A DNA stretch of 14,988 bases from Candidatus Agrococcus pullicola (GTDB lineage Bacteria > Actinomycetota > Actinomycetes > Actinomycetales > Microbacteriaceae). How positions within the stretch are numbered: position 1 is the first letter of the stretch; each line of letters begins with the position of its first letter. This document shows, in pieces, positions 1-5,830 of the stretch. A program made the translations under genes and the position numbers. The stretch covers positions 1 through 14,988 of the forward strand of contig DXDC01000464.1 in the NCBI GenBank assembly GCA_019115685.1, in the 5' to 3' direction. Under the pieces are notes generated by a model. The model did not search any database. It was not told the origin of the DNA and was given only the letters and a program-made list of their open reading frames with translations.

Positions 1-1
1 G

Positions 2-1153
2 GCGAACATTGGCGTTCGAGGTTTCCCTCGCACAGCGGGATGCAGAGTTCTCGATATCCGCCCCGAAACCGTCGACGCACCTATTGTGGCCGCGCTCCGC
101 GCTCGGGGAGGCATCGTGGTCGGCATCACCAACATGCACGAACTCGCCCTCGGCATAACTTCCGAGAACGCATCGTACGGCCCCGTGCCACTTCCCTGGG
201 ACAAAAGCCGCTCAGCCGGAGGATCTTCCGGCGGAAGCGCCGCTGCAGTCGCAAGTGGGGCGGTCGACTTCGCTCTGGGAACCGACACCGGCGGTTCTAT
301 CTCAATCCCGGCCAGTCACTGCGGAGTCGTCGGCTTCCGCCCCAGCACAGGACGCTGGCCAGGCGACGGTATCGTCGGGCTCTCATGGACTCGGGATACC
401 CCGGGGATATTCACCAGATCGGTTGGCGACGCGGCAAAGATCGATTCCTGGATCACTGGCAGCTATCAGCGCAGGAAAGAACGGTCGCGGCCTCGGCTGG
501 GCGTGCCGCGTGAACTCATCGCCGACCTCTCACTGGAAACTCACCACGCGTTTGCCCGTGCGCTCGTGCAACTATCAGATTCAGCCGAACTCGTCGATGT
601 CACATTCGAGAGAGCCCTAAACAAGACAAGGCGAGCAGAAGCACCGCTCGTAGGATGGGAGTCGCGTCGGGAACTCGGTCAGGCAGCCTCCCAAGCACTC
701 GGGCTAGACCCAGAGGCGGCGTTCCGCGCACTTGTCGATGGTGTCGAAAGCGCCGACGTCGTGGAATTGCTCGATCGAGAACTCACTTCACCCATAACCG
801 CAGAACAGTACACGAGCGCGCAACAGGACACCATCGCAGCGCAGGCAGCAGCGGTCGACCTCTTTTCCTCAGAACGGTTGGATGCGCTGGTGTTTCCCAC
901 CACTCCCGCTCCTGCCCCACTCATAGGGACGGGGCCATTCATAGAGCACCTGGGTCGGCGGGAGTCGACATTTGGCTTGTACACACGAAACACCGGCCCC
1001 GGAACTATCGTGGGTGCCCCGATGGTGACGCTTCCAATAGCGTCACCATCTGCATCGACACAGGTCGGCCTTACGCTGCAGGGCATGCGCCACCACGACG
1101 AAGACCTACTCTCCCACGCTGATGCCCTCCACCAATACCTCTGCGACGGGTGA
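2..1153 (+). CDS. Amidase-signature family hydrolase, 5' end off the window
   Basis: Hydrolyses a carboxamide; the substrate is unknown. The reading frame is open from base 2, before the first internal ATG at 86, and the upstream residues (GVRGFPRTAG, then DAPIVAALRARGG) fit the family, so the gene begins left of the window. The amidase-signature core is visible: SAGGSSGGSAAA supplies the cis-serine, and GTDTGGSISIP supplies the nucleophile serine (codon 296-298). GVVGFRPSTGRWP and TRDTPG follow. The catalytic lysine would lie upstream and cannot be seen. The GFRPSTGRWP and TRDTPG motifs recall mandelamide or indoleacetamide hydrolases, but this is only a resemblance. The C-terminal part (FPTTPAPAP, then GAPMVTLPIA) is present, so few residues can be missing. 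The stop codon at 1151-1153 is also the first triplet of an IS-like terminus, so the native C-terminus may have been slightly longer. Confidence 0.9.
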   Translation, partial: ANIGVRGFPRTAGCRVLDIRPETVDAPIVAALRARGGIVVGITNMHELALGITSENASYGPVPLPWDKSRSAGGSSGGSAAAVASGAVDFALGTDTGGSISIPASHCGVVGFRPSTGRWPGDGIVGLSWTRDTPGIFTRSVGDAAKIDSWITGSYQRRKERSRPRLGVPRELIADLSLETHHAFARALVQLSDSAELVDVTFERALNKTRRAEAPLVGWESRRELGQAASQALGLDPEAAFRALVDGVESADVVELLDRELTSPITAEQYTSAQQDTIAAQAAAVDLFSSERLDALVFPTTPAPAPLIGTGPFIEHLGRRESTFGLYTRNTGPGTIVGAPMVTLPIASPSASTQVGLTLQGMRHHDEDLLSHADALHQYLCDG

Positions 1154-1402
1154 ACCGTCCCGGGGTTTCTGGAGGCTTCATTCGTTGGAAGGATGAAGAT
1201 TATGGTTAGACCGAGTAAGTATCCCCGGGAGTTGCGGGGGCGGGCGGTCCGGATGGTGACCGAGTCGCTCGCCAATGACGATTATCCGAGTGAGTTCGAA
1301 GCGATCCGCACGATCGCAGTGAACCTCGGCATCGGATCGCCAGAGACGTTGCGGAAGTGGGTGCGTCGGGCGGAGATCGATGGCGGGCAGCGTCCCGGGG
1401 GG
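1151..1402 (+). mobile_element. 5' remnant of an IS3-family element (IS-A)
   Basis: The remnant starts with a terminal-repeat-like sequence (TGAACCGTCCCGGGG at 1151), of a kind I associate with the ends of actinobacterial IS3-family elements. It contains the start of an orfA gene. Similarity to OrfA stops at about 1400, just after the RPG residues, and another IS in the opposite orientation begins at about 1416. The rest of orfA, all of orfB and the right end are absent from the window. The exact right boundary is uncertain by about 15 bp. Confidence 0.7.
1202..1402 (+). pseudogene. Truncated IS3-family transposase OrfA (HTH subunit)
   Basis: OrfA is the helix-turn-helix DNA-binding part of IS3 transposases. 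The fragment reads RPSKYPRELRGRAVRMV, then EAIRTIAVNLGIG, then ETLRKWVRRAEIDGG, typical of the first 65 or so residues of the family (usual length about 100). The leucine-zipper half is missing. I chose the ATG at 1202 because GGAAGGA (1187-1193) lies about 8 bases upstream; the ATG at 1193 overlaps that site. The frame stays open by chance to 1459 inside the next IS, giving a chimeric tail without family features. Confidence 0.75.
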
Positions 1403-1427
1403 CTGCACGAACTGGTGACAGTTTCGG

Positions 1428-2303
1428 TTAGGCCGCGAGGGCCAGGGTATTGGTCATGATGGTCTCGAACTCGATCGGTGTCAAGCGGCCGAGTCGGTCT
1501 TGTCGGCGGCGCCGGTGGTAGGTGCGCTCGATCCACGTGATGATCGCGATGCGCAGGTCGTGACGGGTGGCCCAGGAGCGGCGGTTGAGGACGTTGTTCT
1601 GGAGCAGACTGAAGAAGGATTGCATGGCGGCGTTGTCGCCTGCCGCGCCGACTCTGCCCATCGATCCAATGAGATCGTGGCGGCGCAGGCTGCGGGCGAA
1701 GCGTCGGCTTCGGAATTGGCTGCCTCTGTTGCTGTGAACCACGCAGCCGGCGACATCGCCGCGTCGGACGACCGCGTGCTCGAGGGCCTGGACGGCCAGG
1801 GATGCGCGCATCCGGTCGCTGATCGAGTACCCCACGATCCGGCCGCTGCAGACGTCCTTGATCGCGCAGAGATACAGCTTGCCCTCACTCGTGCGGTGCT
1901 CGGTGATGTCCGTGAGCCACAACTCGTTGGCCGCGTCGGCGGTGAAGTCGCGCTGCACGTGATCGTCGAACACGGGCGGGCCGGGCTTGCAGGCCTTCCC
2001 CCGCCGCTTTTTGCCGAAGACCGACCACACCTCGTGCTCGCTGCACCGCTTCCACACCGTGCGGTCCGACACGGTGAACCCGGCGTCGCGGACCTCGTCG
2101 CCGATCAGCTGATGCCCGAACTCCGGGTCGTCGGCGTGGGCATCAATGATCGCGTTGACCAGGTGCGCCTGATCCCACTCGGCCTGCGTGACCGGTTCGG
2201 CCAACCACCGGTAGAACGGCTGGCGAGCGATCTTCAGCACCCGGCACGTCACCGCGACAGGGACCCCGTCGGCGGCCAGCTCGCGGACGAGCGGGTACAT
2301 CAT
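1428..2303 (-). CDS. IS3-family transposase OrfB with altered DDE residues
   Basis: This is the integrase-like catalytic part of the IS3 transposase, 291 aa, which is normal length. An HTH_21-type N-terminal part (VTCRVLKIARQPFYRWL) precedes an rve core. The first catalytic Asp is present in LWLTDITEH. The second should lie in the HSDRGSQF motif, but the sequence reads HSNRGSQF (codon 1728-1730). The Glu, expected in DNAAMESFF, is Gln (DNAAMQSFF, codon 1620-1622). Exactly 35 residues separate the Asn from the Gln, the canonical spacing, so the triad reads D-N-Q instead of D-D-E. By family knowledge this should abolish strand transfer. No stop or frameshift interrupts the frame. Translation is expected mainly as an OrfAB fusion through the slippery site at 2303-2309; the start given is the ATG just past it. 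Confidence 0.85.
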   Translation of the reverse strand: MMYPLVRELAADGVPVAVTCRVLKIARQPFYRWLAEPVTQAEWDQAHLVNAIIDAHADDPEFGHQLIGDEVRDAGFTVSDRTVWKRCSEHEVWSVFGKKRRGKACKPGPPVFDDHVQRDFTADAANELWLTDITEHRTSEGKLYLCAIKDVCSGRIVGYSISDRMRASLAVQALEHAVVRRGDVAGCVVHSNRGSQFRSRRFARSLRRHDLIGSMGRVGAAGDNAAMQSFFSLLQNNVLNRRSWATRHDLRIAIITWIERTYHRRRRQDRLGRLTPIEFETIMTNTLALAA

Positions 2304-2593
2304 TTTCCCGGCAGGTTCGCCTGCGACAGATACGCCGCAGCCCGCCGCAGCACCTCGTTCTCCTGCTCCAGCAGCCGGTTCCGCTTGCGCAGCTCCCGCA
2401 GCTCGGTCGACTCGCTCGAGGTCACACCGGGTCGGTTGCCGTCCTCGACATCCGCCTGGCGCAGCCAGTTCTGCAGGCACGTCTCGCTGATGCCGAAGTC
2501 GGTTGCGATCTGCTTGATCGACACACCGTCCTCACGACGCCGCGCGACAGCCACGACATCGTCGCGGAACTCACCGGGATAGGGCTTAGGCAT
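2300..2593 (-). CDS. IS3-family transposase OrfA
   Basis: A 97-aa protein with an N-terminal helix-turn-helix (GEFRDDVVAVARRREDGVS, then IATDFGISETCLQNWLRQAD) and a C-terminal leucine-rich coiled coil (ELRELRKRNRLLEQENEVLR), the layout of IS3 OrfA. It binds the terminal repeats and, when fused to OrfB by frameshifting, forms the transposase. The ATG at 2593 is preceded by GGGAGAGGA at good spacing. An upstream GTG at 2644 would lie on the very tip of the IS and is unlikely. The stop codon TGA (2302-2300) overlaps the orfB start. Confidence 0.88.
   Translation of the reverse strand: MPKPYPGEFRDDVVAVARRREDGVSIKQIATDFGISETCLQNWLRQADVEDGNRPGVTSSESTELRELRKRNRLLEQENEVLRRAAAYLSQANLPGK
2303..2309 (-). 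promoter_or_regulatory. Predicted -1 ribosomal frameshift site G GGA AAA
   Basis: On the minus strand the last codons of orfA read CCG GGA AAA TGA. The heptamer G GGA AAA fits the X XXY YYZ slippery pattern and abuts the orfA stop codon. Slipping back one base gives GGG AAA ATG ATG and leads directly into orfB, joining LPGK to MMYPL. IS3 elements commonly make their OrfAB transposase this way. The heptamer and its frame are read from the sequence; the efficiency is unknown and I did not fold a downstream stimulator. Confidence 0.6.
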
Positions 2594-2640
2594 GATGACA
2601 TCCTCTCCCATGGCACCAACTCGGCACCACAGCTCAGGTG

Positions 2641-3078
2641 TCACCTATCCGTGCAGCAGCCCCGTTCGACAAGACGCTCCAGCAGCCGTTCACGGAGCGT
2701 AGGCCCGATCGCCGGAAGCACAGTCTGGACAGCGCGCGGCTTCCCATAAACGTAGTCCCACCCTCCGCGGAGTATTTCATCTAAGGGGCCACGTCCCTCG
2801 ACGGCCTCGACGTTCACAATTCCCAAACGGGTCGTGGTGGTAGCCACGCGCGCGTCGCGGGCAAGGTCGGCGAGCACGGCTCCTGCGAGCACGTAGAAGA
2901 GAGTGTTCTCGCCCGCGATGGTGCCTGAGCCGGGCTGGAACAGCAGGAGCAAGAGGTCTTCCGCCAGTGTCGGATTGCCGATCGCTTCGACTGCGGCTGA
3001 CTCTACGCCTTCAGGGTTCAGAGCGTCTGGGTGACGCTTCCCTTCGGCCTCACCCGAGTTCTCGTATTGCTTGGTCAT
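2641..3078 (-). pseudogene. GPP34-family protein, C-terminus removed by IS-B
   Basis: The sequence LAEDLLLLLFQPGSGTI, then YVLAGAVLADLA, then AVQTVLPAIGPTLRERLLERLVERG matches the N-terminal part of the GPP34 (Golgi phosphoprotein 3-like) family. In eukaryotes these proteins bind phosphatidylinositol-4-phosphate at the Golgi; the role of the actinobacterial relatives is not established. Bacterial members are usually above 200 aa. This one has 145, and similarity ends at LVERG beside IS-B. The final residues (CCTDR) are junction sequence, and the TGA stop (2643-2641) is the tip of the IS. The ATG at 3078 is preceded by AAGGGAAG. It lies 34 bases after the small membrane protein gene and probably shares its MerR-type promoter. 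A short product could still be made, but an intact fold is doubtful. Confidence 0.75.
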
Positions 3079-3112
3079 CGTTCGCTTCCCTTTCGTTGCT
3101 TTGGGCGTGCGT

Positions 3113-3385
3113 TCATCCCAGGATGAAGGTGTCTACGGTGAACCACAATATGGTTGTGGTCACGGTGATCCATAGCACGATCGACACCGCCAAAAAGTTT
3201 CCAGCCGCGGCGCTCAAGCCGGCTACGAATGAATCGATGCCACCGACCACTCCGATTGGCGCCGCTCCCTCTCCTTCGATATAGGGGACAGCGCCGGCGA
3301 TCATCAGAATAACCGGCTGGATGACCTCGGGGACCTGGGTCACAAAGTCCTGGAAGCCACGCACGGCTTGTTCGATGGGATTCAC
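3113..3385 (-). CDS. Short membrane protein, resembles small multidrug efflux family
   Basis: A 90-aa protein with two clear hydrophobic segments: residues about 18-36 (PEVIQPVILMIAGAVPYIEG) and about 52-86 (glycine/alanine-rich, then SIVLWITVTTTILWF). The segment with PYIEGEGAAPIGVVGGI resembles the start of small multidrug efflux-type membrane proteins (Sm_multidrug_ex), which as I recall are about 150 aa or longer. This copy may therefore lack a middle section; that is an inference. The start is GTG at 3385 with GAGGAA upstream at good spacing. It is the first gene after the MerR-type promoter at 3444-3474 and is followed by the GPP34 fragment, so regulated export or envelope protection is a reasonable guess. 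The substrate is unknown. Confidence 0.65.
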   Translation of the reverse strand: MNPIEQAVRGFQDFVTQVPEVIQPVILMIAGAVPYIEGEGAAPIGVVGGIDSFVAGLSAAAGNFLAVSIVLWITVTTTILWFTVDTFILG

Positions 3386-3443
3386 CTCTCGTCTTCCTCA
3401 CAGTTCCAGCGTCGGCGGTCTTTCCGCGCGACGTCTTGCCACC

Positions 3444-3474
3444 ATTAGAGACCATGTTCTTAGAACATGGTCAA
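3444..3474 (-). promoter_or_regulatory. MerR-type promoter and operator, 19-bp spacer
   Basis: On the minus strand TTGACC (3474-3469) is a good -35 and TCTAAT (3449-3444) a good -10, separated by exactly 19 bp. The spacer is filled by a perfect inverted repeat with 11-bp arms (GACCATGTTCT / AGAACATGGTC) around one central base, spanning 3450-3472. Over-long 19-20 bp spacers bearing a dyad are the hallmark of MerR-activated promoters, where the regulator untwists the DNA. The -35 contains the TGA stop of merR (3473-3471), so the promoter sits at the end of the regulator gene and fires into the membrane-protein and GPP34 genes. The predicted start site is near 3437, giving a leader of about 50 nt. 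Confidence 0.8.
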
Positions 3475-4253
3475 GCCCCGTGAGTGATATCGCCTTCTGT
3501 CGTATCCTCGCCCGACTCATGCATTGAGCGAACCTGCTGGTTCGCGAGGGCACTCGCCCGGGCGAGCACATCGAGTTGCGCAGGGTTGCAGAGTTCCGCC
3601 ATGGCCCTGACGAACGTCTGCTGCGTCACCTGCTCGCTCTGAGAGAGATAGTCCATCTGTTCCATCAGCCAGGGATAATCGATGAGATTCTCAGCCAGGG
3701 CGGGGGCAAGGCGATCTGCGAGAGCCTTGCGCGTGGACTCGTCGGCGTCCGGTGGGAGCGCGTCGATATCCTTGCCAACCACGTCGTCTCTGGTGTCGGC
3801 CTCGACCATGCGTCGCAGGTCGGACATTGCCTCCTCATTGTAGAGACGACTAGAGATGTGGAGGATCGATCGGTCAGCTTCCGACAACTTAGACGCGACA
3901 GATTCGAAGCCTGCCGGTGCGTCCGCCGGCGCGCCATCGCGCAGAATCGCGGCGATGTCCGCTCTTGCGCGCTGGAGCCGATCGATGCTTGCTGCAAGTT
4001 CCGCGTCCAGCACCCGGAGAGCATCGGGCGTGGCATCCTCTTCACTGCCGATCTCGTCGATCTGGGACAGCGATACTCCCAGATCTGCGAGCCGCCGAAT
4101 TCTCAGCAGGCGGACCAGATCCCCCACCCCATACTGCTTGTACCCGTTGTACTTGCGGTCCGGCTCGTCCAGCAGACCGAGCCGGTGATAGTGCCGGATG
4201 GTGTTCACGGTGGTACCGGTAAGCTCGGCGAGTTCTCGTGTACTCCACGCCAT
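3471..4253 (-). CDS. MerR-family transcriptional regulator
   Basis: The 260-aa protein has an N-terminal MerR winged helix (residues about 1-70): YSTREL-type helix (WSTRELAELTGTTVNTIRHYH), then RLGLLDEPDR, then LVRLLRIRRLADLGVSL. A dimerisation helix (DALRVLDAELAASIDRLQRA) follows, and then a long acidic C-terminal part of about 140 residues that is probably the effector domain. There is no metal-binding cysteine cluster, which argues for a small-molecule ligand rather than a metal. The ATG at 4253 has AGGGAG upstream. A weak promoter (TCGGCA, 17 bp, TATCTA on the minus strand near 4270-4300) is possible. The likely target is the dyad promoter at its own 3' end. Confidence 0.88.
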   Translation of the reverse strand: MAWSTRELAELTGTTVNTIRHYHRLGLLDEPDRKYNGYKQYGVGDLVRLLRIRRLADLGVSLSQIDEIGSEEDATPDALRVLDAELAASIDRLQRARADIAAILRDGAPADAPAGFESVASKLSEADRSILHISSRLYNEEAMSDLRRMVEADTRDDVVGKDIDALPPDADESTRKALADRLAPALAENLIDYPWLMEQMDYLSQSEQVTQQTFVRAMAELCNPAQLDVLARASALANQQVRSMHESGEDTTEGDITHGA

Positions 4254-4331
4254 GGACCGCTCCCTAGATACGTGCCCAAACTTAACATGCCGAAAATCGC
4301 ACGAGCGGGGCCGTGAAGACCATCCGAACTA

Positions 4332-4973
4332 TCATGCTCCGCCGCTCCGGCCGTCCGACTCTGTCGCACTGAACGCGCGTTCGAAGACACCGCACGCAAG
4401 TTCCGCGGTCCCCAGCAGCTCCGACCGTTCGACTCCCAGGTTCGCGCGCACGGAAAGGCCATGCCACAGCGACTGCACAAGATCCGAAAGAGCTACCGCA
4501 TCCGTGTAGTCAGGCACCTCACCATCCATCACCGCCCGCTCGATCCGTGCACGCAAGAGTGCCTCGTCCTTCTGCTGGCTTTCACCGACAAAGGCACGCA
4601 CATTCAGGGTGTCGGAAGTGTCGGCCATGGCGGCACTGTTGGTGAGGCACCCCGCGTCTTCGTCCTCCATCCCGGTGAACTCAACCACCGAGTCGATCAG
4701 CAGCCTTCGAATGACATCGCCCAGGTTTTCTTCCTGCACAGCGCGCTCATAGATCAAGGCGTACCGGCGGATGTGCGTCCTCACGGCTGCGTCGAATAGA
4801 CTCGCCTTCGATCCGAATGCCGCATACAGGCTTGAGCTGGAGATCATGAGTTCATTCGTGAGCATTCGCGTCGATGTTCCGGAAAACCCATGGCGCCAGA
4901 AGAGACGTGCCGCGTCTCGGACTGCCTGTTCAGGGTCGAACTCACGGGGCCTACCGGATGGACGAGAAGTCAT
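4332..4973 (-). CDS. TetR-family transcriptional regulator
   Basis: A 213-aa repressor-type protein, normal TetR length. The N-terminal helix-turn-helix is clear: FDPEQAVRDAARLFWRHGF, GTSTRMLTNELMIS, SSSLYAAFGSKASLF. The C-terminal ligand domain resembles the subgroup with GCLTNSAAMADTSD, common among regulators of reductases and hydrolases. The ATG at 4973 has no Shine-Dalgarno sequence. TAGAAT (4985-4980, minus) would place the transcript start on the ATG, so a leaderless mRNA is plausible. It is divergent from the alpha/beta hydrolase with 30 bp between the start codons, so it probably controls both. Confidence 0.9.
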   Translation of the reverse strand: MTSRPSGRPREFDPEQAVRDAARLFWRHGFSGTSTRMLTNELMISSSSLYAAFGSKASLFDAAVRTHIRRYALIYERAVQEENLGDVIRRLLIDSVVEFTGMEDEDAGCLTNSAAMADTSDTLNVRAFVGESQQKDEALLRARIERAVMDGEVPDYTDAVALSDLVQSLWHGLSVRANLGVERSELLGTAELACGVFERAFSATESDGRSGGA

Positions 4974-5006
4974 ATTGAAATTCTAGATCAATTGCTTCAC
5001 AATATG
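4971..5006. promoter_or_regulatory. Shared divergent promoter/operator between tetR and hydrolase genes
   Basis: An A+T-rich 30-bp gap separates the two start codons. CATATTG at 4971-4977 and CAATATG at 5000-5006 form a 7-bp inverted repeat whose arms include both ATGs; nearby TGAA/TTCA extends it imperfectly. Toward the hydrolase, TTGAAA (4975-4980) and CACAAT (4998-5003) are 17 bp apart and would start transcription near the second ATG at 5010. Toward tetR, TAGAAT (4985-4980) would start at the tetR ATG. The dyad is a candidate TetR site; this is an inference. Confidence 0.5.
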
Positions 5007-5816
5007 ATTATGGAACGAACGATTCAGAAAAGCATTCGCGTTGCGAACTCGACTTGGGTCAGTGTCGACGTGTATGGAGAACCGAACGGGGCAGCCGTTG
5101 TCATCGTCCCGGGCGTCATGAGCGACGCCGCCGAATGGGCCCCGGTCGCGTCCGCACTGCAAGGGTGGCCCACGGTAGCCGTCGTCAATCGCCGCGGGAG
5201 GACGCCCTCCGGCCCCCTCACCTCCGACTACTCACTGGAAGCGGAAACGGACGATCTCATCGAAGTCCTTCAACAGTTCCCGAATGCGCGAACCGTATTC
5301 GGATGGAGCTACGGCGGCCTGATCGTGCTCAGTACGGCGAACCGGATTGCGATTCCCCATGTCATATCCTACGAGCCGGTTATCAGGCCCTTCGCCTCCC
5401 ATGCCCTCGCCGCGCTGGAGGATGCTCATGTTCTTCAGGACTGGGAGAAGAGCGTCAGAATCGTCACCGAGCAAATCGCCGGTATGGGCACCGAGGACGT
5501 CGATGCCCTTCTTGCAGCCCCGGATGTCCGGGAGACTCTCGAACTCCTGAGCCAGCCCGTCTTTGCCGAGACTGCAGCCCTGAACGCCGCACCGACGCCC
5601 GCCGAGCTGGCAAGACGAGCTACTCGCGTAGACCTCATCGTCGGTGAACGCAATCGTGGACTTCCGCCATACGGGACCTCGCTCGAGGACGTCTGCCGAC
5701 TAGTCAAGAGCGCTCAGGTGCACGGCCTCAACAACCATGGCCACATGGCACATCTCGAAGCACCCCAAGAATTGGCGTCTCTCATTGACGGGTTAGGCGC
5801 ACATGCCGCTCAATGA
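5004..5816 (+). CDS. Alpha/beta-fold hydrolase
   Basis: About 270 aa. The nucleophile elbow is in VFGWSYGGLI (G-x-S-x-G), the oxyanion region in VIVPGVMSDAAEW, and the catalytic His in NNHGHMAHLEAP near the C-terminus. The acid residue is less obvious; it may lie around LIVGERNRG, which is Asn/Arg-rich where many relatives have Asp. The protein has no signal peptide, so it is probably cytoplasmic. The substrate is unknown. The frame is open upstream into the tetR gene, but that part overlaps the regulator and has no hydrolase character. The ATG at 5004 or the ATG at 5010 is the likely start, and neither has a Shine-Dalgarno sequence. Its job is probably to break down or modify the ligand sensed by the divergent TetR. 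Confidence 0.82.
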   Translation: MIMERTIQKSIRVANSTWVSVDVYGEPNGAAVVIVPGVMSDAAEWAPVASALQGWPTVAVVNRRGRTPSGPLTSDYSLEAETDDLIEVLQQFPNARTVFGWSYGGLIVLSTANRIAIPHVISYEPVIRPFASHALAALEDAHVLQDWEKSVRIVTEQIAGMGTEDVDALLAAPDVRETLELLSQPVFAETAALNAAPTPAELARRATRVDLIVGERNRGLPPYGTSLEDVCRLVKSAQVHGLNNHGHMAHLEAPQELASLIDGLGAHAAQ

Positions 5817-5830
5817 CCACGTCCAGCGAG

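Larger units (their letters stand above)
1416..2643 (-). mobile_element. Complete IS3-family insertion sequence (IS-B), about 1.23 kb
   Basis: It contains orfA (2593 to 2300) and orfB (2303 to 1428) in the usual overlapping IS3 arrangement on the minus strand. Both ends share GGTGACA read inward (1414-1420 on plus, 2645-2639 on minus), so the tips are most likely the TGACA at 1416 and at 2643. The rest of the terminal repeats is poorly matched. I see no matching 3-4 bp target duplication, and the flanks belong to unrelated genes (IS-A orfA on the left, a GPP34 gene on the right). The element therefore marks a rearrangement junction rather than a simple insertion. The catalytic residues are altered (see orfB). 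Confidence 0.8.

Noticed and set aside
1500..2582. 360-codon open frame on the plus strand
   Set aside because: It is antisense to the IS-B transposase and arises from high G+C codon bias; its sequence has no domain character.
3075..3455. 126-codon minus-strand frame over the small membrane protein
   Set aside because: Arg-rich low-complexity product; the overlapping 90-aa frame has membrane segments, a good ribosome site and family likeness.
5003..5008. TATGAT as a -10 element for the hydrolase
   Set aside because: It would start transcription after both candidate start codons, and no good -35 lies 17 bp upstream.
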